Assembly (NCBI GenBank): GCA_026387085.1
Contig: JAPLMK010000052.1
Location: 1 to 14,675 of the forward strand
Length of the DNA stretch: 14,675 nucleotides
Reading direction: 5' to 3'
DNA from: Candidatus Omnitrophota bacterium
GTDB taxonomy: Bacteria; Ratteibacteria; UBA8468; MWAK01
Positions within the stretch are counted from its first letter, which is position 1; every line of letters starts with the position of its first letter. Both the position numbers and the translations under genes were made by a program. Under the pieces are notes generated by a model. The model ran no database searches and was not told where the DNA came from. It saw only the letters and a program-made list of their open reading frames with translations. Below, one piece after another: positions 6,678 to 14,065 of the stretch.

Positions 6678-7559
6678 ATGCAGAAGCAATTTAAGTATGC
6701 GGTTAACACAAACAGTTTGAAGGATGTGAGTTGTCAGGACGTAGTAAAACTGTGCCTCAAGGTCGGAGCGGACGGTGTGGAATGGGGGCTTCCTTCCCTG
6801 GAGAAGGCCGCTGCCGCCGCCGCGGAAATGTACCGGGTAACTACGGATGCGGGCCTGGAGATATGCAGTTACATCAACGGCGGCCATTTATGGAAGACAG
6901 ACCTCATCCGGCGATGGAGCGATGCCATCAAGCCGGCCGGCGGAAAAGTTCTCCGGGTGGCGCCGCCCTGGTACGCTTATAACTTTGAGGAATCGCTGCA
7001 CCAGAAGGATTCCTATCTTGACCTTGTGAAAAGAACCAGGGATGGCCTTGAAAAACTGGTGCCGATCGGGAAAGAATACGGAATCAAATATGTGGTCGAG
7101 ATACATGCTGCCGGCATCTCTGCCTCTGTTCCGCTTGTGAGGCAAATGATGGACGGGTTGGACAGCAGTTGTGTTGGCATCATCTACGACCCGGCCAACG
7201 CCTTGATTGAGGGCGGTATTCTCCCCCGGGGCGCGGTGGAAGTTATGGGACCATACCTGGCGTATGTTCACGCGAAGAACATCGCTTTTTCTTACGCCGG
7301 GCAGCAATTGCCGGGCAAAGTACGGCGGGCGGAATGGAACCTCAAGACCTGTTCCCTGGAATACGGAGCGCTTGATTGGCTGCTGGTCTTCTTTGCTTTG
7401 AAACTTGTTGATTATCACGGCTGGATATCTTTTGAAGAGTTCTTCCGGGACCCTTTGTCCGCCGAAACGGAATTGGCAGGCGCGGTCCGGTTCGCAAAAT
7501 TATGCGCGGAACACGCTCCCGCGCAACCCGAAGAGCCATTCACTACGTTTAACGACTAA
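6678..7559 (+). CDS. Sugar phosphate isomerase/epimerase-type TIM-barrel protein
   Basis: 293 residues with a strong start: AAGGAGA ends about six bases before ATG 6678. It belongs to the xylose isomerase-like/AP endonuclease 2 barrel family (typical ~270-300 residues). Markers: GADGVEWGLPS near the first turns, GGKVLRVAPPW, YGIKYVVEIHAAG (Glu141), VGIIYDPANALIEGG (Asp171), YLAYVHAKNIAF (His198) and GWISFEEFF (Glu253). The Glu-Asp-His-Glu set is the usual divalent metal site, so it should be catalytically intact. Family reactions are sugar or keto-sugar isomerisation, epimerisation or, in C-glycoside and keto-glycoside pathways, metal-assisted elimination. No signal peptide: cytoplasmic. Immediately followed by a Gfo/Idh/MocA gene, a frequent partnership. 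Substrate unknown. Confidence 0.9.
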   Translation: MQKQFKYAVNTNSLKDVSCQDVVKLCLKVGADGVEWGLPSLEKAAAAAAEMYRVTTDAGLEICSYINGGHLWKTDLIRRWSDAIKPAGGKVLRVAPPWYAYNFEESLHQKDSYLDLVKRTRDGLEKLVPIGKEYGIKYVVEIHAAGISASVPLVRQMMDGLDSSCVGIIYDPANALIEGGILPRGAVEVMGPYLAYVHAKNIAFSYAGQQLPGKVRRAEWNLKTCSLEYGALDWLLVFFALKLVDYHGWISFEEFFRDPLSAETELAGAVRFAKLCAEHAPAQPEEPFTTFND

Positions 7560-7585
7560 ACAAGTTTTTAACATCCGGAGGAATG

Positions 7586-8584
7586 ATGGGGCAGAAAAAA
7601 AGTTTTAAAATTGCCGTATGCGCCCTGGGACGCATCGGCTGGCGCCATGCCGTGCATGTGCAGGCTACGCCGGGTTTGTCGCTTGCGGCCGTGTGCGATT
7701 TAAACAAAGAGCTCCTGGTAAAAGCCGCCGGAGAATTCAAGGTGCCGACCTACACCTCTTTCGCGAAGATGCTTTCCGCGGCGGGCGCGGATATGGTCGT
7801 CATTGCCACGTCTTCTCATCTGCATTTCAGCATGACCAAAGATGCTTTGAAATGCGGGTATCACGTGCTTGTCGAGAAGCCCATGGCGAAAAATGCGGGT
7901 GAAGTCCGGGAGATGATTCGGCTGGCGCGGAAAGCCGGAAAGTACCTGACGGTTAACCAGAGCATGCGCTACCGGCCGGATGTCAGGTACATAAGGGAGA
8001 CAATTAAAAAGGGTGTTATCGGCGATGTTTTTCAGTTGTATATGGGCATCAATAATAATTTTTCCGAAAGGACTGATTGGCAAATTTGGAAGAAATTTAA
8101 CGGAGGCATGGTGGCCAATTGGGGGGTTCACCTGGTCGATTCCATACTCCAGATGACTGACCAGAAACCCCGCCATGTTTTTGCCAAGTTAAACCGGATT
8201 ATTGATCGGGGTGATGCGGAAGATGCATTTAAGATTGTTATAAAATTTAACCGGGGGCTTGTGGCCGAGGTCGAGGCGCAGAAAGCAAGATACGGGAAAC
8301 TTTTGTGGCAGGCGTGCGGCACGAAAGGGACGATTGCGGTTGAAAATACCGGAGGGATGGTCATCGAGATTAAAACCAGGACGATTACCGGCAAAGAGAC
8401 CGTGGAAAAGGTGGACTGGAGGGTTCACACCGAGGACCTTCCTGCCCACTACCGGGACCTGGCCAAAAGAGTTTTTAACGGCCAGCCGCCTCCGGTGACC
8501 CCGGAAAGCGTGCTGACGCAGTTCAAAATAATTGATGCGGCCAAAAAGAGCAACCGGATCGGCTGTTCAGTGGAAGTCAGGTAG
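7586..8584 (+). CDS. Gfo/Idh/MocA-family NAD(P)-dependent sugar oxidoreductase
   Basis: 332 residues from ATG 7586. Two ATGs are adjacent (7583 and 7586). GGAGG (7577-7581) is one base from the first and four from the second, so I prefer the second. The N-terminal Rossmann fold opens with KIAVCALGRIGWRHAVH (~8-24), where the usual GxGxxG is A-L-G-R-I-G, so the first Gly is replaced. Then come LAAVCDLN, MVVIATSSHLHFSM and the family hallmark VLVEKPMAKN (Lys98). The C-terminal substrate domain carries NGGMVANWGVHLVDS with His182 and Asp185 of the expected H-x2-D. Known family role: oxidation of a sugar hydroxyl (inositol, glucose, galactose, glycosides) with NAD(P). It lies 26 bases after the TIM-barrel gene, probably cotranscribed. 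The substrate cannot be told. Confidence 0.92.
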   Translation: MGQKKSFKIAVCALGRIGWRHAVHVQATPGLSLAAVCDLNKELLVKAAGEFKVPTYTSFAKMLSAAGADMVVIATSSHLHFSMTKDALKCGYHVLVEKPMAKNAGEVREMIRLARKAGKYLTVNQSMRYRPDVRYIRETIKKGVIGDVFQLYMGINNNFSERTDWQIWKKFNGGMVANWGVHLVDSILQMTDQKPRHVFAKLNRIIDRGDAEDAFKIVIKFNRGLVAEVEAQKARYGKLLWQACGTKGTIAVENTGGMVIEIKTRTITGKETVEKVDWRVHTEDLPAHYRDLAKRVFNGQPPPVTPESVLTQFKIIDAAKKSNRIGCSVEVR

Positions 8585-8595
8585 ACAGGGGTAAA

Positions 8596-8718
8596 ATGAA
8601 AAACGCGGTATTGGTTCCGGCGGTTATTCTTTTGGCGCTGGGGTTTAGCGCCTGCGGTAAAAAGCCGGAGGGTAATTTTACCTATCTTATCCGGCCCAGG
8701 CGGTTTGCCGGCCAGTAG
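8596..8718 (+). pseudogene. Truncated lipoprotein gene remnant at the operon end
   Basis: ATG 8596 lies 11 bases after the oxidoreductase stop, with AGGGG (8587-8591) before it. The first 20 residues are a lipoprotein signal: MKNAV, hydrophobic LVPAVILLALG, then lipobox FSAC with Cys20, followed by GKKPEG. After about residue 27 the frame enters the 3' end of the convergent signal-peptidase gene and stops at TAG 8716-8718, giving 40 residues. Sequence from 8682 onward is accounted for by that gene. I infer that the body of a secreted sugar-binding or hydrolase lipoprotein was deleted, with the break between ~8670 and 8682. A real 40-residue lipoprotein (entericidin size) is the alternative. 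Confidence 0.55.
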
Positions 8719-9179
8719 CGGAAGAGAACCTTTCCGCGGATATCTTCCTTCGGCAGAAATCCCCAAAGACTGCTATCATCACTGTTGTTCCGGTTGTCTC
8801 CCAACACAAAAAGTTTTTCCGGCGGCACCTGGTTTAAGGCATACCGGTAAATAATAAAACTTTCTTTCAGGTAGGGTTCATCCGTCGGGTTACCGTTCAG
8901 GTAGAGCTTTTTGTCGGCTACTTCCACAGTATCGCCGGGCAGCCCGATTACCCTCTTCACCAGGTATGTTCCCGTATCTTTAGGATCTTTGAAGATGATG
9001 ATGTCGCCTCTTTTTACAGCCGTCACCTTTATTAGCGCCATCTTGTCCCCGGGCTCGATAGTCGGTTCCATGGAATGGGTGTCGGTATAAAAGAACCCGC
9101 CTTTTTCCACGCTGAAGAAAAAGAAAATGGAAACAAAAAAAGCGACGGGAATAAGGTATTTAATGAGTATTTTCAACAT
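8682..9179 (-). CDS. lepB: Signal peptidase I (leader peptidase)
   Basis: 165 residues, a short single-anchor form as in Gram-positive and many uncultured bacteria. It cleaves Sec/Tat signal peptides from exported proteins at the outer face of the cytoplasmic membrane. Residues 4-22 form the membrane anchor (ILIKYLIPVAFFVSIFFFF). Box B is THSMEPTIEPGD with nucleophile Ser36. Box C is GDIIIFKDP. Box D is YLVKRVIGLPGD with general base Lys75. Box E is GDNRNNSDDSSLWG (127-140). All key residues are present, so it should be active. It lies eight bases after the stop of the ferritin-like gene and is probably cotranscribed from the promoter at 9720-9748. No clear SD precedes the ATG, so translation may be coupled. 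Its last bases overlap the truncated lipoprotein frame on the other strand. Confidence 0.97.
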   Translation of the reverse strand: MLKILIKYLIPVAFFVSIFFFFSVEKGGFFYTDTHSMEPTIEPGDKMALIKVTAVKRGDIIIFKDPKDTGTYLVKRVIGLPGDTVEVADKKLYLNGNPTDEPYLKESFIIYRYALNQVPPEKLFVLGDNRNNSDDSSLWGFLPKEDIRGKVLFRYWPANRLGRIR

Positions 9180-9187
9180 AAAATAAC

Positions 9188-9679
9188 TTAACGCAGTTTA
9201 TTCTTCATAACCGACAGGTCGATCAGGTGTTGTTTCTCTTCGGTGATAATTTTTTTGATAATTTCCCGCGTTTTTAAATTTTTTTCCGGCACGAAGTTCT
9301 CAATTTCGCGAAAGAGAAGCAGCGTGCTTCTTTCAAACATAAGCGCGATATTGATTGCGGTTAAATCACCTTTTTGCGCCGCCTCAATCATAAATTCCGC
9401 CTTATTTTCTTCCGGAAACATGCGGCCTTCCATCAGTGCGTTCAGGTAGGACTCGTATTCGCCCGGATAGTTTTCGGTTGGTTGGTAATCTTCCAGGGAA
9501 TCGAGCAATCCGGTAAATAGTTTTTCGTGATATTTTTCCATATCGGCTATGCGTCCGGTCAGGTTTCTGACTTCTTCTGCCCGCGCGTTTTGGGAAAGGA
9601 AAAGGTAGTAATCGTAACCGGCTTGTTCTTCCCGGACTGCCATCTTCAGCATCTCCCGGACATCAAATAGGTTGGCCAT
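9188..9679 (-). CDS. Ferritin-like diiron protein (rubrerythrin/COG1633 type)
   Basis: 163 residues of almost pure alpha-helix, the length of the ferritin-like domain alone; no C-terminal rubredoxin CxxC is present. Four-helix-bundle iron ligands are visible: Glu17/Glu18 in VREEQAGYDYY, Glu48-x-x-His51 in DMEKYH, Glu116 in FERSTLLLF, and Glu148-x-x-His151 in EEKQHL. Both ExxH motifs are intact, so a diiron site is expected. Family members act in peroxide or oxygen detoxification or iron handling, mostly in anaerobes; the actual reaction here is inferred. The ATG at 9679 has GGAGG three bases upstream. It heads a two-gene unit with lepB. Confidence 0.9.
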   Translation of the reverse strand: MANLFDVREMLKMAVREEQAGYDYYLFLSQNARAEEVRNLTGRIADMEKYHEKLFTGLLDSLEDYQPTENYPGEYESYLNALMEGRMFPEENKAEFMIEAAQKGDLTAINIALMFERSTLLLFREIENFVPEKNLKTREIIKKIITEEKQHLIDLSVMKNKLR

Positions 9680-9719
9680 GCGCCTCCGCTTCTAATTTGC
9701 GTTTAAAATCGATATTATC

Positions 9720-9748
9720 ATAATAGCATAACGCGGGGTCATTGTAAA
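9720..9748 (-). promoter_or_regulatory. Strong candidate promoter of the ferritin-like/lepB unit
   Basis: The minus strand carries TTTACA (plus 9743-9748), exactly 17 bases, then TATTAT (plus 9720-9725) with a TGC extended -10 in front of it. The start would be near 9713, giving a leader of ~34 bases to ATG 9679. Confidence 0.65.
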
Positions 9749-9768
9749 AAATAAATTCCCCCGGTTTA

Positions 9769-9777
9769 TGCTATAAT
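9769..9777 (+). promoter_or_regulatory. Extended -10 promoter of the acetyl esterase gene
   Basis: TGC-TATAAT (9769-9777) is a perfect extended -10. A TTGTAA at 9742-9747 is too far (24 bases) to be a standard -35, so the extended element may suffice. Initiation near 9784 leaves a short leader that contains the AGGAGG SD (9789-9794) before ATG 9800. The -10 elements of this and the leftward promoter lie about 45 bases apart. Confidence 0.55.
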
Positions 9778-9799
9778 TAATAATTTTCAGGAGGATATT

Positions 9800-10759
9800 A
9801 TGCCGTTGATTGATATGCCGTTAAAAGAACTGATGGTTTACCCGGGCCGCAATCCTTGTCCGGCGGATTTCGATGAATATTGGGACAAGGGATTAGCCGA
9901 GATGAAATCGCTTGACCCGCAGATTGAACTCGTTCCCCAGGATACCGGCTCAACTTTTGCCGAGTGTTTCGGCCTCTATTTTACCGGAGTAGGCGGCAGC
10001 CGGATATACGCTAAATATCTCCGGCCCAAAAAGAGCGTCGGCCGGCATCCGGCCGTAGTTATGTTTCACGGTTATTCTCAAAATAGCGGTGAGTGGTGGG
10101 ATAAACTGGTCTACGGCGCCCAGGGTTTTTCCGTCTTCGCGTTAGATTGCCGGGGCCAGGGTGGCCTTTCTCAGGATATGGGCGGAGTTACCGGGAATAC
10201 ATTCAAGGGCCAAATTATCCGCGGTCTGGATGATAAGCCGGAAAAACTGCTTTTTCGTTCCATCTTTTTGGATTGCGCTCAATTGGCCGGTATCGCCATG
10301 AAGATGCCCGAGGTTGATGAAAAACGGGTCGGCGCTTTGGGCGGTTCGCAGGGCGGCGGATTGACACTGGCCTGCGCGGCGCTGGAACCCGGGATAAAAA
10401 AGGCCGCGCCTGTTTTTCCGTTTTTGTGCGATTATCAAAGGGCCTGGGAGATGGACCTGGCTAAAGGGGCTTACGAAGAACTTGCTAACTATTTTCGTCA
10501 ATTTGACCCTTTACACGAGCGAGAAAGTGAGATTTTTATGAAATTAGGTTACATTGACAACCAGCATCTGGCAAAACGCATCCGGGCAGAAGTGTTGATG
10601 CCGGTTGGATTGATGGATACTACCTGCCCGCCCTCAACCCAGTTTGCGGCCTACAATAAGATTACTTCGACCAAAAATCTGCTCATCTATCCTGATTTCG
10701 GGCACGAAGGTCTGCCGGGTGTCAATGATCTAATTTTTAAGTTTATGGCGACGCTTTAA
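9800..10759 (+). CDS. CE7-family acetyl xylan esterase / cephalosporin-C deacetylase
   Basis: 319 residues, the standard CE7 length. It removes O-acetyl groups from xylo-oligosaccharides and other small acetyl esters. The alpha/beta-hydrolase landmarks are all present: FHGYSQNSG (oxyanion region, Tyr92), the CE7-specific RGQ (118-120), GGSQGGG with nucleophile Ser183, GLMDTTCPPSTQF with Asp273, and FGHEG with His302. The spacing fits the characterised family. It starts with ATG five bases after AGGAGG. There is no signal peptide, so the enzyme is cytoplasmic and would act on imported acetylated oligosaccharides, as is usual for CE7. It has its own promoter, and a permease gene follows 45 bases downstream. 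Substrate range is not decided by sequence. Confidence 0.95.
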   Translation: MPLIDMPLKELMVYPGRNPCPADFDEYWDKGLAEMKSLDPQIELVPQDTGSTFAECFGLYFTGVGGSRIYAKYLRPKKSVGRHPAVVMFHGYSQNSGEWWDKLVYGAQGFSVFALDCRGQGGLSQDMGGVTGNTFKGQIIRGLDDKPEKLLFRSIFLDCAQLAGIAMKMPEVDEKRVGALGGSQGGGLTLACAALEPGIKKAAPVFPFLCDYQRAWEMDLAKGAYEELANYFRQFDPLHERESEIFMKLGYIDNQHLAKRIRAEVLMPVGLMDTTCPPSTQFAAYNKITSTKNLLIYPDFGHEGLPGVNDLIFKFMATL

Positions 10760-10804
10760 TTCCGGCCGGATTGGAACGGTCCCAAAAATATTAAATCAGG
10801 GCTT

Positions 10805-11542
10805 ATGTTTGATCTAACCTTCTATCAGTGGTTGGTGTCAGGGCTCTCGGCAGTTATGATCGGTCTCGCCAAAACCGGACTGCCCGGTATTGGAATTCTG
10901 GCCATACCGCTTATGGCTTGGGTCTTGCCGGCTCGCGCCTCTACCGGGGTTGTCTTGCCGATGCTGATATTTGCCGATTTTTTTGCGGTCGGTTGTTATC
11001 GTCGTTTCGCGGTGTGGCCCAAACTGGTCCGCCTGCTACCCTGGGCGGCGGTAGGTGTCTTTTTGGGTTATCTGGCGCTGGGCAGAGTTAACGACCAACA
11101 GTTGAAGCCGATAATCGGCGGAATAGTGCTGGTGATGCTGGCGCTTAACTTCTGGCGTAATGACGGCAAAGAAGACCGGCCGGTCCCTACCTGGTGGTGG
11201 TTTGCCGCCTTGTTCGGTCTCCTGGCCGGAGTAACAACCATGATGGCTAACGCCGCCGGCCCGGTAATGGCCATTTATCTTCTGGCGATGCGGTTATCCA
11301 AGAATGAATTTATCGGCACCGGCGCCTGGTATTTTCTCTTGGTCAACTGCTTTAAAGTTCCCTTCAGCGCTCATTTGGGGTTGATTAACAGCCAGTCATT
11401 TCACTTTAACCTGGTCTTGTTTCCCCTGGTTGCACTCGGCGCGCTGGCCGGGATGAAATTGCTGAAACATATTCCGGAGAAAGTTTTTAATTATCTCGTC
11501 CAGGGCCTGGCTGCCTTGGCTGCGATAAACTTGTTGTTTTAA
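10805..11542 (+). CDS. Sulfite exporter TauE/SafE-family (TSUP) membrane permease
   Basis: 245 residues with about seven to eight hydrophobic segments (roughly 12-45, 47-65, 75-92, 102-115, 129-160, 172-190, 200-217, 226-244). Signature elements of the family appear in both halves: GLAKTGLPGIGILAIPLM (20-37) and GLLAGVTTMMANAAGPVMAIYL (~138-159), an internal repeat typical of TSUP. Family members move sulfite, sulfoacetate or other small organosulfur/carboxylate anions across the inner membrane; the substrate here is unknown. The SD is weak (CAGGG, four bases before ATG). It may be cotranscribed with the esterase. Confidence 0.92.
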   Translation: MFDLTFYQWLVSGLSAVMIGLAKTGLPGIGILAIPLMAWVLPARASTGVVLPMLIFADFFAVGCYRRFAVWPKLVRLLPWAAVGVFLGYLALGRVNDQQLKPIIGGIVLVMLALNFWRNDGKEDRPVPTWWWFAALFGLLAGVTTMMANAAGPVMAIYLLAMRLSKNEFIGTGAWYFLLVNCFKVPFSAHLGLINSQSFHFNLVLFPLVALGALAGMKLLKHIPEKVFNYLVQGLAALAAINLLF

Positions 11543-11581
11543 GGTATTAACTTAATTCGCGCGAAGTTCGCCTGACTGAAA

Positions 11582-12763
11582 ATGCTGAAAATAATTAACA
11601 ATTTTCTGCGCAAGAAATATTGGATTTACGTCTTTCCGGCGCTGATGGATTTTTCGCTGGGGTTTTTGCTTCTCTTGGTATCAATAAAAGCAGTCCAATT
11701 GGGTACGGCTCCGTTTAAACTGGGCATATTGGGCTCGGTTTGGGGAATCAGTTACTTTATTTCAAACCTGGTCTTAAGCCGCTTCGCCCACAAAAGAACG
11801 GCCAACCTATTCATGGTCCTGGGTTGCCTGTCTTTTGTCGCCATTGCGCCGGGTTTCATCTTTTTCCATTCTCTGGCCGCTCTTTTTATCCTGGCGTTTC
11901 TGCTCGGTCCGGCCACCGCCTTCTTCTTTATCGGATTTCAACTCTTTATGGGCGAGGGCGCCAACCTTTCGGTGCTTAAAAGCACGGCGCTTTATACTCT
12001 CGGTTGGAGCACCGGGCTTGCTTTTGGTTTTTTAGTTTCCGGCGCCCTGGTAGGTCTTCCGCCGGTTATTTCAATCCTGCCGGTAGTGGCAAGTTCGCTC
12101 TTGATTATCCTCGGGCTTCGATTTATCGGAAAATTCTCCGCCCGGGACCGGGCAGGGAAGAAAAAAGAAAATAGGCATGTTTTTTCCGGTTTGGATAAGA
12201 CGATATCCCCGGGGACAGAAAAGGCCTATCTGCTCCTGGGTTGGGTTGGTATCTTTACCGTTTCGATTGTAAGCGGCGGTATCAGATTTCTTATGCCCAA
12301 GTTAATTATTGATTTTTTCGGCCTTTCTCCGGTTGTTGCCGGCGCGCTGCTTTTTCTCTCCTTTGTCATCCAGGCGGTCTTCGGGCTTTTGCTGATGAAA
12401 TTTCCGGGTTGGCGCTATAATTTCAAAGCCCATTCCCGGATGGAACTATTGGGGCTGGCCGGGGTATTTCTCGCGCTGGTAACTTCCGGCGTAACCGGGG
12501 TGATTATCCTGTCGGTGGTTGTCGGAATCTATTCCGGACACGCTTTTTACAATGGCGTATTTTATTCCCTTTGCCAGCATCAGAAGAGAGGCCGCAACGT
12601 CGTTGTTAATGAATCTCTGGTAGGAATTTCCGCTATCATTGGTCCGCTCATTTTGGGCGTGGCCCTCCAGGCCGGAATCAGTTACTTTTTTCTCGTCCCG
12701 GTTCTGCTGATTGCGGTTACCTATTTTATTCAGGCGTTTCTGGTCCGGTCGGTTGCTTCATAA
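11582..12763 (+). CDS. MFS-like 12-TM transporter, paralog A
   Basis: 393 residues with about 12 hydrophobic helices in two halves. They are separated by a basic central loop (~182-212, RFIGKFSARDRAGKKK). A motif A-like segment, LVLSRFAHKRTANLF (~64-78), follows the second helix, fitting the major facilitator superfamily. The rest matches no substrate-specific signature I know. The start MLKIINNFLRKK is shared exactly with the next gene, supporting ATG 11582 although its SD is poor. It is the first of a tandem pair, with paralog B beginning 105 bases after its stop. Role: secondary transport of an unidentified solute, or drug-type efflux, in the inner membrane. Confidence 0.82.
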   Translation: MLKIINNFLRKKYWIYVFPALMDFSLGFLLLLVSIKAVQLGTAPFKLGILGSVWGISYFISNLVLSRFAHKRTANLFMVLGCLSFVAIAPGFIFFHSLAALFILAFLLGPATAFFFIGFQLFMGEGANLSVLKSTALYTLGWSTGLAFGFLVSGALVGLPPVISILPVVASSLLIILGLRFIGKFSARDRAGKKKENRHVFSGLDKTISPGTEKAYLLLGWVGIFTVSIVSGGIRFLMPKLIIDFFGLSPVVAGALLFLSFVIQAVFGLLLMKFPGWRYNFKAHSRMELLGLAGVFLALVTSGVTGVIILSVVVGIYSGHAFYNGVFYSLCQHQKRGRNVVVNESLVGISAIIGPLILGVALQAGISYFFLVPVLLIAVTYFIQAFLVRSVAS

Positions 12764-12793
12764 AACACCTTCGTATCGCATGATAAATCACAG

Positions 12794-12849
12794 CCCGCGC
12801 CAAGGGTACTTCCGGGATGACGAAAAATAAATAATTTATCTGGTGCGGG
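12794..12849. repeat. 9-bp imperfect inverted repeat between the transporter paralogs
   Basis: CCCGCGCCA (12794-12802) pairs with TGGTGCGGG (12841-12849), with one G-U, around a 38-base AT-rich loop in the gap before paralog B. It could form an RNA hairpin upstream of the start codon. No U-tract or known regulatory element is evident. Confidence 0.3.
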
Positions 12850-12868
12850 GCAGTTGACGGATAGCACA

Positions 12869-14065
12869 ATGCTGAAAATAATTAACAATTTCCTACGTAA
12901 AAAATACTGGATTTATCTCTTTCCGGCGCTGATGGATTTTTCGGTATCTTTCCTACTTCTTTTGGTCTCGGTAAGAGCAGTCCAGTTGGGTACGGCTCCG
13001 TTTAAGCTGGGCATCTTGGGCTCGGTCTGGGGTATCAGTTATTTTATTTCAAACCTGGTTTTGAGCCGCTTTGCCCACAAACGAACGGCCAATCTGTTCA
13101 TTGTTCTGGGTTGCCTGTTTCTCGTCGTTATTGCGCCGGGTTTCATTTTCTTCCACTCTCTGGCCGCTCTTTTTATCCTGGCGTTCATGATCGGTCCGGC
13201 AACCGCTTTCTTCTTTATCGGATTTCAACTCTTTATGGGCGAGGGCGCCAACCTCCCGGTGCTTAAAAGCGCGGCGCTTTACATCTTCAGCTGGAGCGCC
13301 GGCGCTGCTTTTGGTTGCTTATTTTCCGGTACCCTGGTGGACCTTCCGCCGGTTATTTCAATCCTGCCGGTAGTGGCAAGTTCGCTTTTGATTATTCTCG
13401 GGATTCGATTTATCGGAAAATTTTCCGTACGGGAGCAGGAAGGGGACGCAAAAGAAATGAGACATGTTTCTTTTGGTCTGGATAGGGCGGTATCCCCGGG
13501 AATAGAGAAGGCCTATCTGTTTTCGGGCTGGGTCGGCATCGCTACGGTTTCGGTTCTTCTCTCCGGCATAGTATTTCTTTTGCCCAAGATAATTATCGAA
13601 AAGTTCGGCTTTTCTGCCGCGATTGCCGGCATAATGATATTTATTTCCTGCGCGGTCCGGGCGCTTTTCGGGCTCTTCCTGATGAAATTTCCGGGTTGGC
13701 GTTATAATTTCAAGGCCCATTCCCGGCTGGAACTATTGGGGATTGCCGGGGTATTTCTCGCGCTGGTAACTTCCGGTATAACCGGGGTGATTATTCTGTC
13801 GGTGATTATTGGAGTTTATTCCGGGCACGCTCTTTACAACGGTGTATTTTATTCCCTTTGTCAGCACCGCAAGAGTGGTCGTAATATCAGCATTAATGAA
13901 TCCCTGATAGGGGTTTCCGCTATCATTGGTCCGCTCATTTTGGGCGCGGCCCTCCAGGCCGGAATCAGTTACTTTTTCCTCGTCCCGGTTCTGCTGATTG
14001 CGGTTACCTATTTTATTCAGGCGTTTCTGGTCCGGTCGGCTACTTCACCAAACGCTTCTTCATGA
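12869..14065 (+). CDS. MFS-like 12-TM transporter, paralog B
   Basis: 398 residues from ATG 12869, chosen because MLKIINNFLRKK then aligns exactly with paralog A; a TTG at 12854 adds five unsupported residues. About four-fifths identical by eye along the whole length, with the same LSRFAHKR loop and the same C-terminal half (NESLIGVSAIIGPLILG...). The central loop and following helix (~183-260) differ most (SVREQEGDAKEM against SARDRAGKKKEN). It ends with an extra SPNASS tail. Some nucleotide blocks are nearly identical and others strongly diverged, which suggests gene conversion after tandem duplication. Its last 26 bases overlap the convergent ABC permease gene. Confidence 0.82.
   Translation: MLKIINNFLRKKYWIYLFPALMDFSVSFLLLLVSVRAVQLGTAPFKLGILGSVWGISYFISNLVLSRFAHKRTANLFIVLGCLFLVVIAPGFIFFHSLAALFILAFMIGPATAFFFIGFQLFMGEGANLPVLKSAALYIFSWSAGAAFGCLFSGTLVDLPPVISILPVVASSLLIILGIRFIGKFSVREQEGDAKEMRHVSFGLDRAVSPGIEKAYLFSGWVGIATVSVLLSGIVFLLPKIIIEKFGFSAAIAGIMIFISCAVRALFGLFLMKFPGWRYNFKAHSRLELLGIAGVFLALVTSGITGVIILSVIIGVYSGHALYNGVFYSLCQHRKSGRNISINESLIGVSAIIGPLILGAALQAGISYFFLVPVLLIAVTYFIQAFLVRSATSPNASS

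Noticed and set aside
11556..11565. TTCGCGCGAA palindrome before transporter A
   Set aside because: Only 10 bases, not placed at a recognisable promoter, and not repeated before paralog B; probably chance.
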